64,000 nucleotides of DNA from NCBI GenBank assembly GCA_963854835.1, contig OY978525.1:51567429-51631428 (forward strand), written 5' to 3'. Every line of letters starts with the position of its first letter. Positions within the stretch are counted from its first letter, which is position 1. Of this stretch, positions 26,101 through 38,224 are shown in pieces. The notes below the pieces were generated by a model that was not told the origin of the DNA, ran no database searches, and was given only the letters and a program-made list of their open reading frames with translations. This stretch comes from Megamerina dolium. Lineage: Eukaryota > Arthropoda > Insecta > Diptera > Megamerinidae. The position numbers and the translations under genes are program-made.

Positions 26101-28197
26101 AAAACAAGTAAATATAAAATCCATTGTTTTCATTTAAAAATCGTGAAAAATACAGATTGTAGTCGAAATATATTGTTTCAAAAACAAGTAAATATAAATC
26201 CATTATTTTCATTTATTTCACTAAAAAGCTTGAAAATTACAGATTGTGGCCGAAATATATTGTTTTGAAGGGGCTTGAACAAGTAAATCCAAAATCTACT
26301 ATTTTCACTAAAAATAGTGAAAAATATAGTTTGTGGCCGAAACATATTGTTTTGAAGGGGCTTGAACAAGTAAATCCAAAATCCAAAATTTTCATTAAAA
26401 TTCGTGAAAAATACAGATTGTGGCCGAAATATACTGTTTTGAGGAGGCTTGAACAAGGAAATTCAAACCACATTATTTCTTCTAAAAATCGTGAAAAAAA
26501 CAGATTGTGGTCGAAATATATTGTTTTGAAGGGGCTTGAACAAGTAAAAACTCAAAATCCATTATTTTCACTGAAAATCGTCAAAAATACAGATTGTATC
26601 CGAAATATACTGTTTTGAGGAGGCTTGAACAAGTTATTTTAAAATCCATGATTTTCACTAAAAAGCTTGAAAAATACAGATTGTAACCGAAATATATTGT
26701 TTTGAGGAGGCTAGAACAAGTAAATTCAAAACACATTTTTTCTTCTAAAAATCGTGAAAAATACAGATTGTAGCCGAAATATACTGTTTTGAGGAGGCTT
26801 GAACAAGTAAATTCAAAACACATTATTTCTTCTACAAATCGTGAAAAATACAGATTGTGGCCGAAATATATTTTTTTGAGAACAAGTAAATTCAAAATCC
26901 ACTTTTTTCACTAAAAATCGTGAAAAACACCGTTTGTGGCAGAAACATATTGTTTTGAAGGGGCTTGAACAAGTAAATCCAAAATCCATAACATAATTTT
27001 TATTAAAAAAACGCAAAAAATACAGAGTGTGGCCGAAATATATTGTTTTGAAGAGGCTTGAACTAGTAAATTCAAACTCCATTATTTTCACTAAAAAGCT
27101 TGAAAAATACTGATTGTAACCGAAATATATTGTTTTGAGGAGGCTTGAACAAGTAAATTCAAAACACATTTTTTCTTCTAAAAATCGTGAAAAATACAGA
27201 ATGTAGCCGAAATATACTGTTTTGAGGAGGCTTGAACAAGTTAATTCAAATCCATTATTTTCACTAAAAAGCTTGAAAAATACTGATTGTAACCAAAATA
27301 TATTGTTTTGAAGAGGCTTGAACAAGTAAATTCAAAATCCATTATTTTCATTAAAAATCGTGAAAAATACTGAATGTGGCCGAAATATATTATTTTGAGG
27401 AGGCTCGAACAAGTAAATTCAAAACACATTATTTTTTCTAAAAATCGTAAAAAATACAGATTATGGTCGATATATATTGTTTTGATGGGGCTTGAAAAAG
27501 TAAATCCAAAATCCATTATTTTTATTAAAAATCGTGAAAAATACAGATTGTGGCCGAAATATATTGTTTTGAAGGGGCTTGAACAAGTAAATTCAAAATC
27601 CATTATTTTTTTCTAAAAATCGTGAAAAATACAGATTGTAGCCGAAATATACTGTTTTGAGGAGGCTTGAACAAGTAAATTCAAAAGACATTATTTCTAT
27701 TATTTCTTCTAAAAATCGTGTAAAATACAGATTGTGGTCGATATATATTGTGTTGATGGGGCTTGAAAAAGTAAATCCAAAATCCATAATTTTCATTAAA
27801 AAAACGTGAAAAATACAGAGTGTATCCGAAATATATTGTTTTGAAGAGGCTTGAAAAAGTAAATTCAAAATCCACTATTTTCACTAAAAATCGTGAAAAA
27901 TACATAGTGTGGCCGATATATATTGTTTTGAATGGGCTTGAAAAAGTATATTTAAAATACATTATGTTCATTAAATATCGTGAAAAATACAGATTATTGG
28001 CGAAATATATTGTTTTGAAGAGGCTTGAACAAGTAAATTCAAACTCCACTATTTTCACTAAAAATCGTGAAAAATACAGAGTGTGGCCGATATATATTGT
28101 TTTGAATGGGCCTGAAAAAGTATATTTAAAATACATTATTTTCATTAAATATCGTGAAAAATACAGATTATGGCCGAAATATACTGTTTTGAGGAGG
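23101..28197. repeat. 5.72-kb HOR, copy 2
   Basis: It runs in register with copy 1 from 23101. The offset is 5720, then 5718 after the 2-bp change near 26374, then 5717, then 5097 after the missing 620-bp block. Around 27190-27340 it carries agttaattcaaatcc and agcttg monomers, where copy 1 (21.47-21.65 kb) has aaacacattatttcttct monomers. That is a patch replacement rather than point divergence. It ends near 28197, where copy 1 turns back into the start of copy 2. Confidence 0.92.
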
Positions 28198-29290
28198 CTT
28201 GAACAAGTAAATCCAAAATCCATAATTTTCATTAAGAAAACGTGAAAAATACAGATTGTAGCCGAAATATACTGTTTTGAGGTGGCTTGAGCAAGTTAAT
28301 TCAAATCCATTATTTTCACTAAAAAGCTTGAAAAATACAGATTGTAACCGAAATATATTGTTTTGAGGAGGCTTGAACAAGTAAATTCAAAACACATTTT
28401 TTCTTCTAAAAACCGTGAAAAATACAGATTGTAGCCTCAAAATATTGTTTCAAAAACAAGTAAATATAAAATTCATTATTTTCATTAAAAAATCGTGAAA
28501 AATACAGATTGTAGCCGAAATATACTGTTTTGAAGAGGCTTGAACAAGTAAATTCAAAATCCACTATTTTCACTAAAAATCGTGAAAAATACAGAGTGTG
28601 GACGATATATATTGTTTTGAATGGGCTTGAAAAAGTATATTTAAAATACATTATTTTCATTAAATATCGTGAAAAATACAGATTATGGCCGAAATATACT
28701 GTTTTGAGGAGGCTTGAACAAGTAAATCCAAAATCCATAATTTTCATTAAGAAAACGTGAAAAATACAGATTGTAGCCGAAATATACTGTTTTTAGGTGG
28801 CTTGAGCAAGTTAATTCAAATCCATTATTTTCACTTAAAAGCTTGAAAAATACAGATTGTAACCGAAATATATTGTTTTGAGGAGGCTTGAACAAGTAAA
28901 TTCAAAACACATTTTTTCTTCTAAAAACCGTGAAAAATACAGTTTGTAGCCTCAAAATATTGTTTCAAAAACAAGTAAATATAAAATTCATTATTTTCAT
29001 TAAAAAATCGTGAAAAATACAGATTGTAGCCGAAATATACTGTTTTGAAGAGGCTTGAACAAGTAAATTCAAAATCCACTATTTTCACTAAAAATCGTGA
29101 AAAATACAGAGTGTGGCCGATATATATTGTTTTGAATGGGCTTGAAAAAGTATATTTAAAATACATTATTTTCATTAAATATCGTGAAAAATACAGATTA
29201 TGGCCCAAATATACTGTTTTGAGGAGGCTTGAACAAGTAAATCCAAAATCCATAATTTTCATTAAGAAAACGTGAAAAATACAGATTGTG
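28017..29290. repeat. 515-bp tandem unit, about 2.5 copies
   Basis: The gaagaggcttgaacaagtaa marker starts at 28017, 28532 and 29047, giving exact 515-bp intervals. Each unit includes a gtgtggccgatatatattg monomer, a tgaatgggcttgaaaaagta monomer, a ttaagaaaacgtg anchor and a gtagcctcaaaatattg box variant. The third copy leaves register near 29285 (attgtggatgaaatatattg) and passes into the 3.5-kb family. Confidence 0.92.
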
Positions 29291-31143
29291 GATGAAATAT
29301 ATTGTTTGAAAAACAAGTAAATCCATTATGTTCATTAAAAAATCGTAACAAATACAAATTGGGCCCGAAATGTATTTTTTGAAGGGGCTTGAACAAGTAA
29401 ATTCAAAACACATTATTTCTTCTAAAAATCGTGAAAAATACAGATTGTAGCCGAAATATACTGTTTTGAGGAGGCTTGAACAAGTTAATTCAAATCCATT
29501 ATTTTCACTAAAAAGCTTGAAAAATACTGATTGTAACCGAAATATAATGTTTTGAGGAGGCTTGAACAAGTAAATTCAAAACACATTTTTTCTTCTAAAA
29601 ATCGTGAAAAATACAGATTGTAGCCGAAATATACTGTTTTGAGGAGGCTTGAACAAGTTAATTCAAATCCATTATTTTCACTAAAAAGCTTGAAAAATAC
29701 TGATTGTAACCGAAATATATTGTTTTGAGGAGGCTTGAACAAGTTAATTTAAAATCATGATTTTCACCAAAAAGCTTGAAAAATACAGATTGTAACCGAA
29801 ATATATTGTTTTGAGGAGGCTTGAACAAGTAAATTCAAAACACATTTTTTCTTCTAAAAATCGTGAAAAATACAGATTGTAGCCGAAATATACTGTTTTG
29901 AGGAGGCTTGAACAAGTAAATTCCAAACACATTATTTCTTCTACGAATTGTGAAAAATACAGATTGTGGCCGAAATATATTTTTTTGAATGGGCTTGAAC
30001 AAGTAAATTCAAAATCCACTATTTTCACTAAAAATCGTGAAAAATACAGTTTGTGGCCGAAACATATTGTTTTGAAGGGGCTTGAATAAGTAAATCCAAA
30101 ATCCATAACATAATTTTCATTAAAAAAACGTGAAAAATATAGATTGTGGCCGAAATATATTGTTTTGAAGGGGCGTGAACAAGTAAATTCAAAGTGCATT
30201 ATTTTCATTAAAAAATTGTGAAAAATACAGATTGTAGCCGAAATATATTGTTTGAAAAACAAGTAAATTTAAAATCCATTATATTCATTAAAAAAAAGTA
30301 ACAAATACAGATTGGGCCCGAAATGTATTGCTTTGAAGGGGCTTGAACAAGTAATTTAAAATACATTATTTTCATTAAAAATCGTGTAAAAACAGATTTT
30401 GAAAATCGTGAAAAATACAGATTGTAGCCGAAATATATTTTTTTGAAGGGGCTTGGACAAGTAAATTCAAAATCCACTATTTTCACTAAAAATCGTGACA
30501 AATACAGTTCGTGGCCGAAACGTATTTTTTTGAAGGGGCTTGAACAAGTAAATCCAAAATCCATAACATAATTTTCATTAAAAAAATGTGAAAAATACAG
30601 ATTGTGGCCGAAACATATTTTTTTGAAGGGGCTTGAACAAGTAAATCCAAAATCCATAATTTTCATTAAAAATGGTGAAAAATACAGATTGTGGCCGAAA
30701 TATATTGTTTGAAAAACAAGTAAATTTAAAATCCATTATGTTCATAAAAAAATCGTAACAAATACAGATTGGGCCCGAAATGTATTGTTTTGATGGGGCT
30801 TGAACAAGTAATTTAAAATACAGTATTTTCATTAAAAAACGTGCAAAATACAGATTATGGCCGAAATATATTGTTTTGAAGAGGCTTGAACAAATAAATT
30901 CAAAGTGCATTATTTTCATTAAAAAATCGTGAAAAATACAGATTGTAGCCGAAATATATTGTATGAAAAACAAGTAAATTTAAAATCCATTATGTTCATT
31001 AAAAAAAAGTAACAAATACAGATTGGGCCCGAAATGTATTGTTTTGAAGGGGCTTGAACAAGTAATTTAAAATACATTATTTTCATTAAAAATCGTGTAA
31101 AATACAGATTTTGAAAATCGTGAAAAATACAGATTTTGAAAAT
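29047..31143. repeat. 3.5-kb HOR family, left part of the first unit
   Basis: This segment recurs at 32609-34705 with a constant offset of 3562. The match to the right begins at gaagaggc at 29047/32609. To the left the two places differ (attaaaaaatcg versus attaaaaaaacatg). Single-base differences are scarce; one is taaaaaatcg versus taaaagatcg near 29340/32902. Confidence 0.88.
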
Positions 31144-31168
31144 CGTGAAAAATACAGATTGTAGCCGA
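31094..31168. repeat. 25-bp minirepeat of truncated monomers
   Basis: The cgtg anchors fall at 31094, 31119 and 31144, 25 bp apart instead of 87, because gaaaaatacagattt runs straight into tgaaaatcgtg. The motif is the first ~20 bp of a monomer joined to the anchor of the next. A second cluster lies at 31311, 31336 and 31361. Equivalent clusters recur in most units of the 3.5-4.5-kb family and make a convenient phasing mark. Confidence 0.9.
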
Positions 31169-34100
31169 AATATATTGTTTCAAAAACAAGTAAATATAAA
31201 ATCCATTATTTTCATTTAAAAATCGTGAAAAATACAGATTGCAGCCGAAATATACAGTTTTGAGGAGGCTTGAACAAGTTAATTCAAAATCCATTATTTT
31301 CACTAAAAATCGTGTAAAATACAGATTTTGAAAATCGTGAAAAATACAGATTTTGAAAATCGTGAAAAATACAGATTGTACCCGAAATATATTGTTTCAA
31401 AAACAAGTAAATATAAAATCCATTATTTTCATTTAAAAATCGTGAAAAATACAGATTGTAACCGAAATATATTGTTTTGAGGAGGCTTGAACAAGTAATT
31501 CAAAACACATTATTTCTTCTAAAAATCGTGAGAAATACAGATTGTAGCCGAAATATATTGTTTCAAAAACAAGTAAATATAAATCCATTATTTTCATTTA
31601 TTTCACTAAAAAGCTTGAAAAATACAGATTGTGGCCGAAATATATTGTTTTGAAGGGGCTTGAACAAGTAAATCCAAAATCTACTATTTTCACTAAAAAT
31701 AGTGAAAAATATAGTCTGTGGCCGAAACATATTGTTTTGAAGGGGCTTGAACAAGTAAATCCAAAATCCAAAATTTTCATTAAAATTCGTGAAAAATACA
31801 GATTGTGGCCGAAATATACTGTTTTGAGGAGGCTTGAACAAGGAAATTCAAACCACATTATTTCTTCTATAAATCGTGAAAAATACAGATTGTGGTCGAA
31901 ATATATTGTTTTGAGGAGGCTTGAACAAGTAAATTCAAAACACATTATTTCTTCTAAAAATCGTGTAAAATACAGATTGTGGTCGATATATATTGTTTTG
32001 ATGGGGCTTGAAAAAGTAAATCCAAAATCCATAATTTTCATTAAAAAAACGTGAAAAATACAGTGTGGCCGAAATATATTCTTTTGAAGAGGCTTGAACA
32101 AGTAAATTCAAACTCCACTATTTTCACTAAAAATCGTGAAAAATACAGAGTGTGGCCGATATATATTGTTTTGAATGGGCCTGAAAAAGTATATTTAAAA
32201 TACATTATTTTCATTAAATATCGTGAAAAATACAGATTATGGCCGAAATATACTGTTTTGAGGAGGCTTGAACAAGTAAATCCAAAATCCATAATTTTCA
32301 TTAAGAAAACGTGAAAAATACAGATTGTAGCCGAAATATACTGTTTTGAGGTGGCTTGAGCAAGTTAATTCAAATCCATTATTTTCACTTAAAAGCTTGA
32401 AAAATACAGATTGTAACCGAAATATATTGTTTTGAGGAGGCTTGAACAAGTAAATTCAAAACACATATTTTCTTCTAAAAATCGTGAAAAATACAGATTG
32501 TAGCCGAAATATACTGTTTTGAGGAGGCTTGAACAAGTAAATCCAAAATCCATAATTTTCATTAAAAAAACATGAAAAATACAGAGTGTGGCCGAAATAT
32601 ATTGTTTTGAAGAGGCTTGAACAAGTAAATTCAAAATCCACTATTTTCACTAAAAATCGTGAAAAATACAGAGTGTGGCCGATATATATTGTTTTGAATG
32701 GGCTTGAAAAAGTATATTTAAAATACATTATTTTCATTAAATATCGTGAAAAATACAGATTATGGCCCAAATATACTGTTTTGAGGAGGCTTGAACAAGT
32801 AAATCCAAAATCCATAATTTTCATTAAGAAAACGTGAAAAATACAGATTGTGGATGAAATATATTGTTTGAAAAACAAGTAAATCCATTATGTTCATTAA
32901 AAGATCGTAACAAATACAGATTGGGCCCGAAATGTATTTTTTGAAGGGGCTTGAACAAGTAAATTCAAAACACATTATTACTTCTAAAAATCGTGAAAAA
33001 TACAGATTGTAGCCGAAATATACTGTTTTGAGGAGGCTTGAACAAGTTAATTCAAATCCATTATTTTCACTAAAAAGCTTGAAAAATACTGATTGTAACC
33101 GAAATATATTGTTTTGAGGAGGCTTGAACAAGTAAATTCAAAACACATTTTTTCTTCTAAAAATCGTGAAAAATACAGATTGTAGCCGAAATATACTGTT
33201 TTGAGGAGGCTTGAACAAGTTAATTCAAATCCATTATTTTCACTAAAAAGCTTGAAAAATACAGATTGTAGCCGAAATATATTGTTTTGAGGAGGCTTGA
33301 ACAAGTTAATTTAAAATCATGATTTTCACCAAAAAGCTTGAAAAATACAGATTGTAACCGAAATATATTGTTTTGAGGAGGCTTGAACAAGTAAATTCAA
33401 AACACATATTTTCTTCTAAAAATCGTGAAAAATACAGATTGTAGCCGAAATATACTGTTTTGAGGAGGCTTGAACAAGTAAATTCCAAACACATTATTTC
33501 TTCTACGAATTGTGAAAAATACAGATTGTGGCCGAAATATATTTTTTTGAATGGGCTTGAACAAGTAAATTCAAAATCCACTATTTTCACTAAAAATCGT
33601 GAAAAATACAGTTTGTGGCCGAAACATATTGTTTTGAAGGGGCTTGAACAAGTAAATCCAAAATCCATAACATAATTTTCATTAAAAAAACGTGAAAAAT
33701 ATAAATTGTGGCCGAAATATATTGTTTTGAAGGGGCGTGAACAAGTAAATTCAAAGTGCATTATTTTCATTAAAAAATTGTGAAAAATACAGATTGTAGC
33801 CGAAATATATTGTTTGAAAAACAAGTAAATTTAAAATCCATTATGTTCATTAAAAAAAAGTAACAAATACAGATTGGGCCCGAAATGTATTGCTTTGAAG
33901 GGGCTTGAACAAGTAATTTAAAATACATTATTTTCATTAAAAATCGTGTAAAAACAGATTTTGAAAATCGTGAAAAATACAGATTGTAGCCGAAATATAT
34001 TTTTTTGAAGGGGCTTGGACAAGTAAATTCAAAATCCACTATTTTCACTAAAAATCGTGACAAATACAGTTCGTGGCCGAAACGTATTTTTTTGAAGGGG

Positions 34101-34705
34101 CTTGAACAAGTAAATCCAAAATCCATAACATAATTTTCATTAAAAAAATGTGAAAAATACAGATTGTGGCCGAAACATATTGTTTTGAAGGGGCTTGAAC
34201 AAGTAAATCCAAAATCCATAATTTTCATTAAAAATGGTGAAAAATACAGATTGTGGCCGAAATATATTGTTTGAAAAACAAGTAAATTTAAAATCCATTA
34301 TGTTCATAAAAAAATCGTAACAAATACAGATTGGGCCCGAAATGTATTGTTTTGATGGGGCTTGAACAAGTAATTTAAAATACAGTATTTTCATTAAAAA
34401 ACGTGCAAAATACAGATTATGGCCGAAATATATTGTTTTGAAGAGGCTTGAACAAATAAATTCAAAGTGCATTATTTTCATTAAAAAATCGTGAAAAATA
34501 CAGATTGTAGCCGAAATATATTGTATGAAAAACAAGTAAATTTAAAATCCATTATGTTCATTAAAAAAAAGTAACAAATACAGATTGGGCCCGAAATGTA
34601 TTGTTTTGAAGGGGCTTGAACAAGTAATTTAAAATACATTATTTTCATTAAAAATCGTGTAAAATACAGATTTTGAAAATCGTGAAAAATACAGATTTTG
34701 AAAAT
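31144..34705. repeat. 3.5-kb HOR family, unit 1 (3562 bp)
   Basis: The unit runs from the last 25-bp minirepeat junction to the next one. Its distinctive monomers, in order, are: ttgtttcaaaaacaag short monomer, gattgcagccg box, second 25-bp cluster, gtacccg, tgagaaatacag, and a tttatttcactaaaaagctt double tail. Next come the tagtgaaaaatatag anchor, an aaaattcgtg anchor, ggaaattcaaaccacatt, ttctataaatcg, gtggtcgatatatattg, and a 3-bp-shortened acagtgtggccg followed by attcttttgaagagg. Around 32100-32600 it has a block that is replaced in later units. Confidence 0.88.
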
Positions 34706-37700
34706 CGTGAAAAATACAGATTGTAGCCGAAATATATTGTTTCAAAAACAAGTAAATATAAAATCCATTATTTTCATTTAAAAATCGTGAAAAATACAGA
34801 TTGCAGCCGAAATATACAGTTTTGAGGAGGCTTGAACAAGTTGATTCAAAATCCATTATTTTCACTAAAAATCGTGTAAAATACAGATTTTGAAAATCGT
34901 GATAAATACAGATTTTGAAAATCGTGAAAAATACAGATTGTACCCGAAATATATTGTTTCAAAAACAAGTAAATATAAAATCCATTATTTTCATTTAAAA
35001 ATCGTGAAAAATACAGATTGTAACCGAAATATATTGTTTTGAGGAGGCTTGAACAAGTAATTCAAAACACATTATTTCTTCTAAAAATCGTGAGAAATAC
35101 AGATTGTAGCCGAAATATATTGTTTCAAAAACAAGTAAATATAAATCCATTATTTTCATTTATTTCACTAAAAAGCTTGAAAAATACAGATTGTGGCCGA
35201 AATATATTGTTTTGAAGGGGCTTGAACAAGTAAATCCAAAATCTACTATTTTCACTAAAAATAGTGAAAAATATAGTTTGTGGCCGAAACATATTGTTTT
35301 GAAGGGGCTTGAACAAGTAAATCCAAAATCCAAAATTTTCATTAAAATTCGTGAAAAATACAGATTGTGGCCGAAATATACTGTTTTGAGGAGGCTTGAA
35401 CAAGGAAATTCAAACCACATTATTTCTTCTATAAATCGTGAAAAATACAGATTGTGGTCGAAATATATTGTTTTGAGGAGGCTTGAACAAGTAAATTCAA
35501 AACACATTATTTCTTCTAAAAATCGTGTAAAATACAGATTGTGGTCGATATATATTGTTTTGATGGGGCTTAAAAAAGTAAATCCAAAATCCATAATTTT
35601 CATTAAAAAAACGTGAAAAATACAGTGTGGCCGAAATATATTCTTTTGAAGAGGCTTGAACAAGTAAATTCAAAATCCACTATTTTCACTAAAAATCGTG
35701 ACAAATACAGATTGTGGCCGAAACATATTGTTTTGAAGGGGCTTGAACAAGTAAATCCAAAATCCATAATTTTCATTAAAAAAACGTGAAAAATACAGAT
35801 TGTGGCCGAAATATATTGTTTTGAATGGGCTTGAACAAGTATATTACATTATTTTCATTAAATATCGTGAAAAATAAAGATTATGACCGAAATATACTGT
35901 TTTGAGGAGGCTTGAACAAGTAAATTCAAAACACATTATTTCTTCTAAAAATCGTGAAAAATACAGATTGTGGCCGAAATATATTGTTTTGAAGGAGCTT
36001 GAACAAGTAAATCCAAAATCCATAATTTTCATTAAAAAAACGTGAAAAATACAGAGTGTGGCCGAAATATATTGTTTTGAAGAGGCTTGAACAAGTAAAT
36101 TCAAAATCCACTATTTTCACTAAAAATCGTGACAAATACAGAGTGTGGCCGAAATATATTGTTTTGAATGGGCTTGAAAAAGTATATTTAAAATACATTA
36201 TTTTCATTAAATATCGTGAAAAATACAGATTATGGCCGAAATATACTGTTATGAGGAGGCTTGAACAAGTAAATCCAAAATCCATAATTTTCATTAAGAA
36301 AACGTGAAAAATACAGATTGTGGCCGAAATATATTGTTTGAAAAACAAGTAAATTTAAAATCCATTATGTTCATTAAAAAATCGTAACAAATACAGATTG
36401 GGCCCGAAATGTATTTTTTGAAGGGGCCTGAACAAGTAAATTCAAAACACATTATTTCTTCTAAAAATCGTGAAAAATACAGATTGTAGCCGAAATATAC
36501 TGTTTTGAGGTGGCGTGAACACGTTAATTCAAAATCCATTATTTTCACTAAAAAGCTTGAAAAATACAGATTGTAACCGAAATATATTGTTTTGAGGAGG
36601 CTTGAACAAGTAAATTCCAAACACATTATTTCTTCTACAAATTGTGAAAAATACAGATTTTGGCCGAAATATATTTTTTTGAAGGGGCTTGAACAAGTAA
36701 ATTCAAAATCCACTATTTTCACTAAAAATCGTGAAAAATACAGTTTGTGGCCGAAACATATTGTTTTGAAGGGGCTTGAACAAGTAAATCCAAAACACAT
36801 ATTTTCTTCTAAAAATCGTGAAAAATACAGATTGTAGCCGAAATATACTGTTTTGAGGAGGCTTGAACAAGTAAATTCAAAACACATTTTTTCTTCTAAA
36901 AATCGTGAAAAATACAGATTGTGGCCGCAAAATATTGTTTCAAAAACAAGTAAATATAAAATTCATTATTTTCATTAAAAAATCGTGAAAAATACAGATT
37001 GTAGCCGAAATATACTGTTTTGAAGAGGCTTGAATAAGTTAATTTAAAATCATGATTTTCACTAAAAAGCTTGAAAAATACAGATTGTAACCGAAATATA
37101 TTGTTTTGAGGAGGCTTGAACAAGTAAATTCAAAACACATATTTTCTTCTAAAAATCGTGAAAAATACAGATTGTAGCCGAAATATACTGTTTTGAGGAG
37201 GCTTGAACAAGTAAATTCCAAACACATTATTTCTTCTACAAATTGTGAAAAATACAGATTTTGGCCGAAATATATTGTTTTGAAGGGGCTTGAACAAGTA
37301 AATTCAAAATCCACTATTTTCACTAAAAATCGTGAAAAATACAGTTTGTGGCCGAAACATATTGTTTTGAAGGGGCTTGAACAAGTAAATCCAAAATCCA
37401 TAACATAATTTTCATTAAAAAAACGTGAAAAATATAGATTGTGGCCGAAATATATTGTTTTGAAGGGGCGTGAACAAGTAAATTCAAAGTGCATTATTTT
37501 CATTAAAAAATCGTGAAAAATACAGATTGTGGCCGAAATATATTGTTTGAAAAACAAGTAAATTTAAAATCCATTATGTTCATTTAAAAAAAAGTAACAA
37601 ATACAGATTGGGCCCGAAATGTATTGCTTTGAAGGGGCTTGAACAAGTAATTTAAAATACATTATTTTCATTAAAAATCGTGTAAAAACAGATTTTGAAA

Positions 37701-38224
37701 ATCGTGAAAAATACAGATTGTAGCCGAAATATATTTTTTTGAAGGGGCTTGGACAAGTAAATTCAAAATCCACTATTTTCACTAAAAATCGTGACAAATA
37801 CAGTTTGTGGCCGAAACGTATTTTTTTGAAGGGGCTTGAACAAGTAAATTCAAAATCCACTATTTTCACTAAAAATCGTGAAAAATACAGTTTGTGGCCG
37901 AAACATATTGTTTTGAAGGGGCTTGAACAAGTAAATCCAAAATCCACTATTTTCACTAAAAATCGTGAAAAATACAGATTGTAGCCGAAATATACTGTTT
38001 TGAGGTGGCGTGAACACGTTAATTCAAAATCCATTATTTTCACTAAAAAGCTTGAAAAATACAGATTGTAACCGAAATATATTGTTTTGAGGAGGCTTGA
38101 ACAAGTAAATTCCAAACACATTATTTCTTCTACAAATTGTGAAAAATACAGATTTTGGCCGAAATATATTTTTTTGAAGGGGCTTGAACAAGTAAATTCA
38201 AAATCCACTATTTTCACTAAAAAT
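34706..38224. repeat. 3.5-kb HOR family, unit 2 (3519 bp)
   Basis: The first ~970 bp match unit 1. After about 35680 the order changes to a block with gtgacaaatacag anchors, a tgaatgggcttgaacaagta monomer followed by tattacattattttc, and aaaataaagattatgacc. That block is shared by units 3-5. The right part has a ttggccg and gtgacaaatac set at 37.56-38.22 kb that becomes duplicated in unit 3. Confidence 0.88.
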
